Positions 9,808-18,794 of a DNA stretch of 64,000 bases are shown here, one piece after another. The stretch lies in contig NC_085123.1 in the NCBI RefSeq assembly GCF_030269925.1, positions 1-64,000 of the forward strand, given 5' to 3'. Position numbers and translations under genes: made by a program. The stretch is from Bombyx mori (taxonomy: Eukaryota; Arthropoda; Insecta; Lepidoptera; Bombycidae). The notes beneath the pieces were generated by a model, which saw only the letters and a program-made list of their open reading frames with translations, ran no database searches and had not been told where the DNA came from. How positions within the stretch are numbered: the stretch's first letter is position 1; each line of letters begins with the position of its first letter.

Positions 9808-10336
9808 TTTTTTTTTTTTTTTCGGGTAGAGGGCCGAACCTCCTACGAGGTCCCCGCGCAAAAGGGGCGCGCGGGGTATGTGAGACTCAACGATCTGCAT
9901 GGTGTTGTGAGCAGACCGCGGGCCCAAGGATTTTAGAGCCCACCCACTAAACGACTCCTCTGCACTCTTACACCCGACGTCCGATCCCCTCCGAGGTCAG
10001 AACCCGGTTGAGGTAGGGGGGCTACCGCGGTCAACACTACAACCAGACGGCGCGGCTCACCCCAAGGACGCCCAGCCGACGGAGCCTTCGAGGCGAATCG
10101 AAGGCTCTGAAACGTCGGCCGTCTCGGTACGGCAGCCCGTCGGGCCGCCCAGACGGTGCCGCTGGTGTCCCGGAATACCCCGCTGGATCAGAACCAGCCT
10201 GCCGGGTCGGGACGCGATACACCGTCGACCGGTCGCTCTAATCACTCCACGGCAGCGCGCTAGAGTGCTGGTAGCGCGCCGCGCGGCCTCACCCCCTCAG
10301 GTCGCCCCTTGACCTTCACCGGGGGGAGGCCGCCAC

Positions 10337-13300
10337 CTACAGGGGCCGGGACGTACGGGCGTATTCCCGCCTCCGGCCCCCGGCTCGACGGCGACGGATC
10401 GGTGCGGAAAGGGAAGAGCTCTCCCTCTCTCGCTCCGCCGCCTCCTTCTGCGAGATGGTGGACTCGCAGAAGTCGAGCATCGCCTTCCAGGACGCGTCGC
10501 TGCCGAGCATCGTAGCCACGACGCGCGGCAGCGAGAGGTCCTCTCCTATGACCGCGACGAGGGCGGCGCGTTGCTCGTCGAATCCAGAGCAACGCGCCAA
10601 TGTATGTTCCGCTGTGTCTTCCTCGTCGCGGTCCGCGCAGTGGTGGCACTGCGCCGTCGGTTCCCTTCCGGCTATCTTAAATAGGTACCGGCCAAAACAC
10701 CCATGGCCGGTCAACATCTGCGTCAGCCGGAAGGTGAGGCATCCGCGGTCGCGGCCCACCCAGTCCGCGAGAACCGGGCGGACCGCCTCGACGGTTCGGA
10801 GGCCGGCCGACGGGTCCGCCAAGCGGCGAGACCACGCCTCCAGCACGGACCGCCGAGAGTGGAGCCTCCGCGCTCGAACTACACCTTCGCTGGGGCGCCC
10901 TTCCCCCCTAGAGCGGAGGTCGCTACGCCACCGGTAATCGGCAGCGAGCGCCTCCGCCTCCAGGTCCCAGGGTGGCGCCCCGGCGAGCAAGCACGCCGCC
11001 TCGAAGGAGACGGTGCGGTATCCTCGGATCGCCCTGACCGCGATCGCGCGCTGCGGACGTCGCAGCGCGGCGACGTTCTGGCGGGTCAGGGCGTGGCACC
11101 ATACGGGCGCGCCGTATAGTGCCATCGACCGCACCACCCCCATGTAGAGGCGGCGCGCCACCTGATCGGGACCCCCGACGTTTGGAAGCAGCCGGCTCAA
11201 AGAGCCGGCCGTCGCCATCAATCGAGGGCCCAACTTCGCAAAGTGAGCGCGGAAGTTCCACCGACCGTCCAGTTCGAGGCCGAGGTACCGAAGACCAGTC
11301 ACCCCGACCCCGACGCGGACGCCTCCGATCACGAGGTGGGCACCCAGAGGCGGCGCTCGTCCCGGCCCGTGAAATAACAGGGCCTGGGTTTTGTCGAGCG
11401 CCACCTCGAGCCCCAACCGTCGGATCCTAGTGACGACGTGTGCCACGCCTGCGCACGCCAGACGGGCAGACTCCCGGTAGTCCCTCCCCGGAGCCACGAC
11501 CAGAGTGTCGTCAGCGTAGCAAATGACGCTCAGTCCGGGGAGGGGACCCCGTATGACGCCCCGCAGGACCCAGTCGTAGCCGATGTTCCACAGCAGGGGG
11601 CCCAGGACGGACCCCTGCGGAACACCGCGCTCGACGGGGAAGCGGTACATCGCCCCACCGTGTCCGATGCACTGGATCGACCTGCCCTCGAGGTAGGAGC
11701 CGATCAGTCGGCGGAGGTATGCGGGGACGCCGTGATACTCCAGCGCCCCCGCGATCACCGACCAGGGCAGGGTGTTGAAGGCGTTCCTTACATCTAAGGA
11801 TAACGCCATCGCCACCCCGCCCCGGGATACGGCTTCATCGGAGAGGGCCCGCACGCGCAGAATTGCGTCGATAGTCGAGCGGCCCTCTCTGAAGCCGTAC
11901 TGCTCCGCCGAAAGATCGGGACCCGTCTCGGTCAGGTGCCGGACGATGCGGGCCGCGACGATCCTCTCGAGCATCTTGCCCGCTTCGTCCAGCAACACGA
12001 TGGGGCGATAGCCCGCGGGTGAGTCCGCGGGGCGCCCGTCCTTCCGCAGAAGGACCAGCCTGCCCGTCTTCCATTTCGACGGGAACCGTCCCGACTCGAG
12101 GCACGCTTCGAAAAGCCCCCCGAGCCGGTCCCCTAGGGCCTCGAAGGCCAAGCTCCAGACCCGGCCGTGAACGCCGTCAGGGCCGGGGGCCGCGTCCTTC
12201 GCTCTCATTCTGGACACGGCCGCATGGATCTCCGCCCCCGTGATAGGGGGAGGGGGCTCCTCGGCAGCAGGAACGCTGGGGCGACGCGGAGGCGTGCCCC
12301 ACGTGGCGTCCATCTGGGGGGGCTCAAAGTCCCCCCCCGCTGCCGGCGGGAAAAGCGCGGAAACAATTTCCCGCAGCTGCCGAGGCTGGAGCCGCTCGGT
12401 CACCGGGAGCGCCCACGGCTGCAGTTTTCTGCGAACCATCTTGTATGGGCGCCCCCAGGGATCTTCGTCGAGCGACTCCAGGAGAGTCTTCATGCTCTGC
12501 TTCTTGGCCTCGCCGATGGCCAGCTGCAGCGCCGTCTGTTTTTGACGACAGTCAGCGTGCAGCCGGGCCGCCGTCTCCGCGAACGTAGCGTCGCGACGAC
12601 GGCGGCGGCGGTGGCGTGCGCTCCGGCGGCGCGCCCTCACGCACTCCTCACGGAGTCTCGCGATCTCGGGCGACCACCAGAACGCACCCCCACGTGGTGC
12701 TCGGGGGCCGACCCGGGGCATGGCGGCATCACAAATGTTTGCCATGGTGCCCCGGAACCAGTCGACCTCCGCATCCACGTCCGCGAGCCGCGCGGGTTTT
12801 GGCGCCCACGCAGCAACAGCGGCCGCCTCCATCAGCAACTCCTTGTTCATCCGTTTCAAGGCCCACCTGGGGAACGAACGGGGCGCACCTTGCGGGAGCT
12901 CCTCCTCGCCGCGGGCGCCCGCGGCTGACGACGACAAGGAGGAGGCAGAGAGCTCGAATCGGACGTATCTGTGGTCCGAGAGCGTCTCCGCCCCCTCGAG
13001 TACGCGCCAGCCGCGGGTGCGGCGCACGGCGGACGGGGACGCGAACGTAACGTCCACGTGAGATTCCCCGTTCCACCGCACGCAAGTCGCGACCGTACCT
13101 CTGTTTAGAAGACAGAGGCCGGTCGCGATCGCCCACTCCGAAAGAGCCTCGCCTCGCGAATCCGTGCGGGGGGAGCCCCAAGCCGTACACTTGGCATTGA
13201 GGTCCCCCGCGACGATGACAGGGCGGGACCCGAAGCGGTGCAAGAGCACCTCGAGCCCGCCCAGAAACCGCTCGAACTCGGCGAGGCTCCTGTTCGGAGA

Positions 13301-13582
13301 AAAGTACGCCCCGATCACGACGGTCCCGTCGATCCTAGCCGCGACGTACCCGGGTCCCCTGGCCACCATATCCAAGGGGGGTAACGCCGCGGACTGTCTA
13401 AGTACGATGGCCACGGAGCCGTCGACGTCCCCGATCCAGCAGTCCTGGTCGGTGGGGACGAAGTACGGCTCCGCGGCGACAGCGACGTCGATTGACCACT
13501 CCGCCATGGTGTGGACGAGGAGATCCTGTGCCCTGGCGGAGTGGTTCAAATTACTTTGGAGGAAGCGATGGACGCAACCCAT
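10337..13582 (-). CDS. SART S1 ORF2: endonuclease and reverse transcriptase, intact, 1081 aa
   Basis: Starts at the ATG (13582-13580) that overlaps the ORF1 stop as TAATG. An N-terminal apurinic-like endonuclease (LQSNLNHSAR, AAEPY, GDLNAKCTAWGSP, LSDHRY) is followed by RT (LSLDVRNAFNTLPW, RGVPQGSVLGPLLWN, VICYADD near residue 687). A C-terminal Cys/His motif (CHHCADRDEEDTAEHTLARC) lies near 982-1001. Unlike the TRAS ORF2 proteins there is no RNase H block between RT and the Cys/His motif. No stop interrupts the frame, so the enzyme could be functional although ORF1 of this copy is truncated. Confidence 0.93.
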   Translation of the reverse strand: MGCVHRFLQSNLNHSARAQDLLVHTMAEWSIDVAVAAEPYFVPTDQDCWIGDVDGSVAIVLRQSAALPPLDMVARGPGYVAARIDGTVVIGAYFSPNRSLAEFERFLGGLEVLLHRFGSRPVIVAGDLNAKCTAWGSPRTDSRGEALSEWAIATGLCLLNRGTVATCVRWNGESHVDVTFASPSAVRRTRGWRVLEGAETLSDHRYVRFELSASSLSSSAAGARGEEELPQGAPRSFPRWALKRMNKELLMEAAAVAAWAPKPARLADVDAEVDWFRGTMANICDAAMPRVGPRAPRGGAFWWSPEIARLREECVRARRRSARHRRRRRRDATFAETAARLHADCRQKQTALQLAIGEAKKQSMKTLLESLDEDPWGRPYKMVRRKLQPWALPVTERLQPRQLREIVSALFPPAAGGDFEPPQMDATWGTPPRRPSVPAAEEPPPPITGAEIHAAVSRMRAKDAAPGPDGVHGRVWSLAFEALGDRLGGLFEACLESGRFPSKWKTGRLVLLRKDGRPADSPAGYRPIVLLDEAGKMLERIVAARIVRHLTETGPDLSAEQYGFREGRSTIDAILRVRALSDEAVSRGGVAMALSLDVRNAFNTLPWSVIAGALEYHGVPAYLRRLIGSYLEGRSIQCIGHGGAMYRFPVERGVPQGSVLGPLLWNIGYDWVLRGVIRGPLPGLSVICYADDTLVVAPGRDYRESARLACAGVAHVVTRIRRLGLEVALDKTQALLFHGPGRAPPLGAHLVIGGVRVGVGVTGLRYLGLELDGRWNFRAHFAKLGPRLMATAGSLSRLLPNVGGPDQVARRLYMGVVRSMALYGAPVWCHALTRQNVAALRRPQRAIAVRAIRGYRTVSFEAACLLAGAPPWDLEAEALAADYRWRSDLRSRGEGRPSEGVVRARRLHSRRSVLEAWSRRLADPSAGLRTVEAVRPVLADWVGRDRGCLTFRLTQMLTGHGCFGRYLFKIAGREPTAQCHHCADRDEEDTAEHTLARCSGFDEQRAALVAVIGEDLSLPRVVATMLGSDASWKAMLDFCESTISQKEAAERERESSSLSAPIRRRRAGGRRREYARTSRPL

Positions 13583-14958
13583 TACGGGGCTACGTCCATC
13601 GCTCCCTCGTCTGTCCCGCCCTGCGGCTCGACAACAGCCGCGGCGGGAACTGACTCGCCGGCTGCCCTTGTTGCAGCCGGCTTCTTTTTCTTTCCGCCCC
13701 TCCTCGTTTTTGTAGAGGTGGGGGCAGATTTACACGCCGGGCCCCCGGCCCGGTGGTCGGCCTTCCTTTTGGCCGCGTCGCACAAGACGCAGTGCGGCGC
13801 GGCTGTGGTGCAGGAGGCTGCCTTGTGCCCCGGTTGGCCGCAGCGGAAACACAAGCCGCTGCGGTCCACGGTCGAGGGGCACTTGGCGAGGCCGTGGCCG
13901 GTGCCGAAGCACCGAAGACAGCGCCACGGCCTGGCATCCTGCAGCTGCACGTGGGCCACTACCCAGCCCACGCGCAGCCTTCCTGGGCTGTCGGAAGGCC
14001 GCCCCTGTGGAGGGGTGGCCAGGAGGGTCGCCGTTGCAATCGGGCAACGCGCCCACGCCGTCCGGGTACCAGAGTAGGTTACCCGGAGCTCCCCGACTTT
14101 GACGTCGGCGAGGGCGCAGTTGCCCTGCGACGCGATGGCCGAGGCGACCTCCTCCTTCGTGGCACACTCGTCGAGGCCCGTAATTTTCACCTCCGCCATT
14201 TTTACGGGCCGCGCGATGCGCACCACCTCGGGATCCGGCAGGATTTCCCTCAGCCGGGCCGCCAATTTTTCGGCCGCGGCGTTGGTGTTCGGGCCGGGGC
14301 ACTCTATGAGACGTGCCCCGTTGGCCGTCTGCCGGACCTTGATGCCCCCCTCCACGCCGAGGGCGTCCACATCCACGCCGCCGCGCGCCTGGGTCATCAC
14401 CTCGTGGTAGGTGATGCCTTTTTCTTTGCCGGCCGGCAGCAGCTCCACTACCACTGCAGCCGACCGCGGGGCGCGCGGCCTCCTTCGTCCATTTCGGCCC
14501 CTCGGCTCCGCTCGACCCTCTTGGCGGGGAGCGGCGGCCGCAGGGGCGGGCTTGGGGCGCGGCGCGACAGGCGCCGCCACCTTTTTGGGCCCACGCCGCA
14601 CTACCGTTGTCCATGCCTCTTCCATAGTGGCAGGAGCCGGGGGCAGCGGGCGGGGCTGGGGAGTCGGGGCCGGTTTCGCAGCGTTGATGCCCCCCTTCTT
14701 CTTGGTCCGGCTCCTGCCGGGCCCCGCCTTCGCAGGCTGGGGCGGCGCAGGAGCGGATGCCGATTTCTTCGGGGGGGCTGTTGATGTTGGTGCCCCCACA
14801 GCTGCGGGTGTTGGTGCAGTCGCAGCAGGAGTTCGCGCGGGTGTAATTCTTTTCTTACCGCTGTAGGTCCTAACAGCGGGTTGCATAGTCCTGCGGGGTG
14901 CTGGCACAGGCGCACTTCCCTTCGCCTCGTGAGCGAGGGGCGGCCTCGCACGCTCCAC
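13582..14958 (-). CDS. SART S1 ORF1 (Gag-like), 5'-truncated, about 458 residues remain
   Basis: The frame runs in from the truncation point near 14965; the GTG at 14958 is only the first start-like codon, so the true start is lost. The related S2 ORF1 has 713 residues, so roughly 250 N-terminal residues are missing. It is Pro/Ala/Arg-rich followed by the conserved region and three zinc knuckles near 346-410: CLRCFGTGHGLAKC, CFRCGQPGHKAASC and one starting CVLC. It ends at TAA within TAATG (13584-13580), which also starts ORF2. Nucleotides 14822-14860 of this ORF recur, inverted, in the S2 3' UTR. Confidence 0.88.
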   Translation of the reverse strand: MERARPPLAHEAKGSAPVPAPRRTMQPAVRTYSGKKRITPARTPAATAPTPAAVGAPTSTAPPKKSASAPAPPQPAKAGPGRSRTKKKGGINAAKPAPTPQPRPLPPAPATMEEAWTTVVRRGPKKVAAPVAPRPKPAPAAAAPRQEGRAEPRGRNGRRRPRAPRSAAVVVELLPAGKEKGITYHEVMTQARGGVDVDALGVEGGIKVRQTANGARLIECPGPNTNAAAEKLAARLREILPDPEVVRIARPVKMAEVKITGLDECATKEEVASAIASQGNCALADVKVGELRVTYSGTRTAWARCPIATATLLATPPQGRPSDSPGRLRVGWVVAHVQLQDARPWRCLRCFGTGHGLAKCPSTVDRSGLCFRCGQPGHKAASCTTAAPHCVLCDAAKRKADHRAGGPACKSAPTSTKTRRGGKKKKPAATRAAGESVPAAAVVEPQGGTDEGAMDVAP

Positions 14959-14965
14959 CTTGGAG

Positions 14966-15095
<130 letters not shown>

Positions 15096-15590
15096 GTATC
15101 GATGGGGAATCCCAGTCTTTACGGATACCCGGTCCGACGGGGGTCGGTAAGAAAAGAATTACACCCGCGCGAACTCCTGCTGCTGGGTTATGTCGGACTC
15201 CGCGCCTCCGGTGGAAGAAAGAGGAAGAAGTCGCGAACCGAGGTCCGCGCCCTCGACCAATTAGTCCACGGAGACTACGCCTTGAAAAAGGCGCGCTGGG
15301 CTAAGTTCAGCTCGCGCCGAACCCGCCCAGCTTAACGACTACCGACTAAAACCCAACGAGCTCCTTCCTTTCCGGCATAGGGGGAACCCACGATACCGCA
15401 GGGAAACGCGCCCCGCAGGCCCCCCACACCGGCTCCCAGCCTGACGAACGGCGGGATCAACGTCGGCCATTGCTGACCGCAACTTCTTCGTGAGGTAGGC
15501 ACCGGAGCCACAGCGCCCTATACCCTCACCACCACCACTGGACTATCGTGTCGAGCATCAGGTGCCCCCGCGCCCGACGCCCGACGGTCC

Positions 15591-18500
15591 CTACGGGAGC
15601 TGAGCGGGGGCCCTTCGCCCGCGCCGCCCACCCCGCCTCTTTCGCCTGAGTGCAACTGAGTTTGGGTCGCACTCTCTTTCTCGCTCCTCCGTTTCGCGGA
15701 GCGTCATGACCAGGTCCGCATAGTCGGCCATCGCTCTCCAGCAACGCTCGTCCTCGACCATGCGGGACACTACGACCGGCAAACTTAAGTCTGCCCCGAG
15801 CACCGCGACGAGTGACTGCCGCGGATACTCCCACCTCGGGCACGCTTCGAGGGCGTGCTGCGCGTCGTCGTCTGGATGCCCGCATTGGTGGCATCCGGGA
15901 TGCGGCTCTCTCCCGACCCGCCACAAGTACCTCCCGAAGCAGCCATGCCCCGAGAGGACCTGCGTGAGCCGGAAATCGAGCACGCCGTGACGCCTGTCAA
16001 TCCAGGCGTCCAACACGGGCACTAGGGCTGCGAGGGTGCGCCGCCGGGTTCGAGAACCACGGTGGATCTCCTCTGCAGCCAGCCTCTCTTTCCACTTCAA
16101 CGTTGCCACGCGACGCGCAGCACGCCTCCATCGGGCGACGACAGACAGACGGGGCACACTTCCCCGACCCAAAGATTGCGCCCTGCGCCGGTACACCGCG
16201 GCCAGGACCTCGGCCTCGTACTCCCACGGAAGGGAACCGGCGAGGGCGCAAGCGACCTCCGTCGAAATGGTGCGGTAGCCCCGCACGACCCTCACCGCCA
16301 GCACCCTCTGAACCCTCTGCAAGAGGGCCGCGTTGCGAGCGGAGAGCGTGGGCGACCAGACGGGAGCGCCGTACAGGGCCATGCTCCGCACCACTCCCAG
16401 GTAAAGACGCCGGACCGACTTTCCTCCTCCTCCAATATTTGGGAGCAAGCGGGCTAAGGCACCCGCCGCCCCGAGCAATTTCGGGACCAGCACATCAAAA
16501 TGCCGGTCAAAACTCCACCTGCTGTCCAGCACGAGCCCCAGATATTTAAGTTGGGACCGGACAGCGATCGCAGTCCCTCCGATGGTTATGCTCGCGCCGG
16601 GAGGAGGCCCCTTCCGAGCCGGGTGAAAACACACGGCCTCAGACTTGTGCAGGGCGACCTCCAGGCCGAGCTTCCTTATTCTGGCTACGACTGTTGCCAC
16701 CGCAGCCGCAGCCAGAATCGACGCCGAACGGTAGTCGTCTCCGCGGGCCGTCACCAGCGTGTCGTCGGCGTAGCAGATGACCTGCACGCCACGCAGGTTA
16801 GCCCCGCGGAGGACCCAGTCGAACCCGACGTCCCACAGGAGCGGACCCAGAACCGACCCCTGCGGGACACCACACGAGACCGCTTTGTGTCCCCACCCCC
16901 TCCGTTCGGGGAAGACCACAGCCCGCCCTGCGAGGTAATCCTCGATCAGGTTCCGGAGACCGGTGGGGACGCGGTGAAACCTTAACGACTCCAGGATCGT
17001 GCTCCAGGGGATCGTATTGAAGGCGTTGGATATGTCTATAGACACCGCCAACAACACGCCTCCCCGGGAGCACGCCTGGTCGGAGAGGTCGCGGACGCGC
17101 TGGACCGCGTCCAAGGTCGAGCGACCCCTCCGGAACCCGTACTGAGAGTCGGCCAGATTTGGCCCGACATTTTCAAGGTGCCGCACGAGGCGACCGGCAA
17201 CGACGCGCTCGAGAAGCTTGCCGGCCTCGCTCAGCACGACTATTGGGCGATACCCCGATGGCTGGTCTCTGGGGCGCCCCTCCTTGGGGATGAGGACCAA
17301 CCGACCCGTCTTCCATTCTTCCGGGAACCTGCCCTCTCGGAGGCACCTGCTGAGCAGCCCTCGGAGGACAGGTCCCAGACCACCCTCAGTCTGTAATGCC
17401 AGCGCCCAGGCCCGATTCGACAGTCCATCGGGACCTGGCGCCGTCCTCCTCGCCTTCATTTTTTCGATGGCCGCACCAAATTCCGCCGGCGACACCTCCT
17501 CCTCTTCTGCACCAATCTGAGCTCCGGTTGTCGGTGTTATCATGACGGGGGGAACGAAGGGAGTTCCAGGTGCGTCCGGAAACAGTCCCCCAATCACGTG
17601 CCGAACGATGTCAGGCGGCAGGGTGCTCGTCGCGGGCGGGGCCCAAGAGCGCATTGTGCTCCGCGCGAGGCGATACGGTCGCCCCCACGGGTCGCGGTCC
17701 AGCGTCTCCAAAAGCTCCTTCCACGCCGCCTCCTTCGCCTCTCCAATGGCGACGCGCAGGGCCCGCACGTCCTCCCGGTACTCCTCGTACGCCCGGTCCT
17801 CTTCTTCCTCGTCCCGGCGCCTCCGACGACGAAGGTGTTGATATTTTCGGCGACTACCGGCGCATCGGCGTCGCAGGCCGGCGATCCCCTCGTTCCACCA
17901 GTAGACTTGGCGCCTCGGCGCGTACGCTCGGACGCGGGGCATGGCGTAGTCGCAGACTCGCGACATCGCCTCGCGCAGCCGCTCCGCACCCTCGCGCACG
18001 TCCGCCGGCTCGCCCAGGGAGTCCAACCGCCAAGCCTGGACGACGGCCGCCTCCTGCAGCCGCTCCGTGTCGAGGCGCTTCAGGGCCCAGCGCGGGCCCT
18101 CCACGCCGCCACCAAAGGGCAAAGTCGTTACCGAAGAAGACTCCGGGGCCGCGGCCACACGGAAACCAATGTAGCGGTGGTCGGAGAGCGTCTCCACGTC
18201 GACCAACACCTCCCAACCGCAGACGCGGCGCGCGACGTCGGGGGTCCCAAAAGACACATCCACCACGGACCCACCCGAACGACGGACGCATGTGTTCTCG
18301 GCGCCGCGGTTGAGGACAACGAGACCGCTCCCGACCAACCACTCCTCCGTCTCCCGTCCCCTGGGACAGGTGACCGGGGAACCCCAAGCGGACGACTTCG
18401 CGTTGAGGTCCCCGAGAACGAGCGCGCGCCTTGAGCGCGACCTCCCCACGACCTGACCGAGTTCGTCGAGAAAGGACTCGAATTCGGCGAGCGGCCGGTT

Positions 18501-18794
18501 GGGGGAGAAGTACACCCCGACGACGAGCAAGCCCGCCCAGAAGACTGCGACGAAGCCCCGACCCCTCTGTACGACGTCGAATTCAGGCGGAGCGCCCACC
18601 GCTGACCGACGCTGGACCACGGCCACCAGGCCGTCAATATCTCCCGCCCAGTCGGGAACCGAAGGGACCCGGTAGGGCTCGGCGACGACCGCCAGATGGG
18701 TCAACCGCTCCGCCATGCTCTGGATCAGCAGGTCCTGAGCTCTGGCGGAGCGATTGAGGTTGCCCTGTAGTATATGATAAGGGCTGCTGGTCAT
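15591..18794 (-). CDS. SART S2 ORF2: endonuclease and reverse transcriptase, intact, 1067 aa
   Basis: The start is the ATG at 18794-18792, overlapping the ORF1 stop (18796-18794) as TAATG; this stop-start coupling is established for SART1. The frame is open 35 codons further upstream, but that part lies inside ORF1 in another frame. The endonuclease has LQGNLNRSAR, VAEPY, GDLNAKSSAWGSP and LSDHRY. The RT has VSIDISNAFNTIPW, CGVPQGSVLGPLLWD and VICYADD near residue 673. The C-terminal Cys/His motif starts CHQCGHPDDD. No RNase H is seen. It ends at TAG (15591). Confidence 0.95.
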   Translation of the reverse strand: MTSSPYHILQGNLNRSARAQDLLIQSMAERLTHLAVVAEPYRVPSVPDWAGDIDGLVAVVQRRSAVGAPPEFDVVQRGRGFVAVFWAGLLVVGVYFSPNRPLAEFESFLDELGQVVGRSRSRRALVLGDLNAKSSAWGSPVTCPRGRETEEWLVGSGLVVLNRGAENTCVRRSGGSVVDVSFGTPDVARRVCGWEVLVDVETLSDHRYIGFRVAAAPESSSVTTLPFGGGVEGPRWALKRLDTERLQEAAVVQAWRLDSLGEPADVREGAERLREAMSRVCDYAMPRVRAYAPRRQVYWWNEGIAGLRRRCAGSRRKYQHLRRRRRRDEEEEDRAYEEYREDVRALRVAIGEAKEAAWKELLETLDRDPWGRPYRLARSTMRSWAPPATSTLPPDIVRHVIGGLFPDAPGTPFVPPVMITPTTGAQIGAEEEEVSPAEFGAAIEKMKARRTAPGPDGLSNRAWALALQTEGGLGPVLRGLLSRCLREGRFPEEWKTGRLVLIPKEGRPRDQPSGYRPIVVLSEAGKLLERVVAGRLVRHLENVGPNLADSQYGFRRGRSTLDAVQRVRDLSDQACSRGGVLLAVSIDISNAFNTIPWSTILESLRFHRVPTGLRNLIEDYLAGRAVVFPERRGWGHKAVSCGVPQGSVLGPLLWDVGFDWVLRGANLRGVQVICYADDTLVTARGDDYRSASILAAAAVATVVARIRKLGLEVALHKSEAVCFHPARKGPPPGASITIGGTAIAVRSQLKYLGLVLDSRWSFDRHFDVLVPKLLGAAGALARLLPNIGGGGKSVRRLYLGVVRSMALYGAPVWSPTLSARNAALLQRVQRVLAVRVVRGYRTISTEVACALAGSLPWEYEAEVLAAVYRRRAQSLGRGSVPRLSVVARWRRAARRVATLKWKERLAAEEIHRGSRTRRRTLAALVPVLDAWIDRRHGVLDFRLTQVLSGHGCFGRYLWRVGREPHPGCHQCGHPDDDAQHALEACPRWEYPRQSLVAVLGADLSLPVVVSRMVEDERCWRAMADYADLVMTLRETEERERECDPNSVALRRKRRGGRRGRRAPAQLP

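Larger units (their letters stand above)
9808..14965 (-). mobile_element. S1: SART-family telomere-specific non-LTR retrotransposon, 5'-truncated
   Basis: The element reads right to left. Its poly(A) tail is the poly(T) at 9808-9822, the 3' UTR is 9823-10336, ORF2 is 10337-13582 and ORF1 13582-14958 is cut at its 5' end by telomere repeat at 14966. SART elements are known to sit in the opposite orientation to TRAS, as here. GC content is far higher than in the TRAS copies. The sequence differs clearly from S2, so it is another SART family. Relatives of its 3' UTR occur at 40.85-40.97 kb and 52.46-52.87 kb, outside telomere repeats. Confidence 0.88.
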
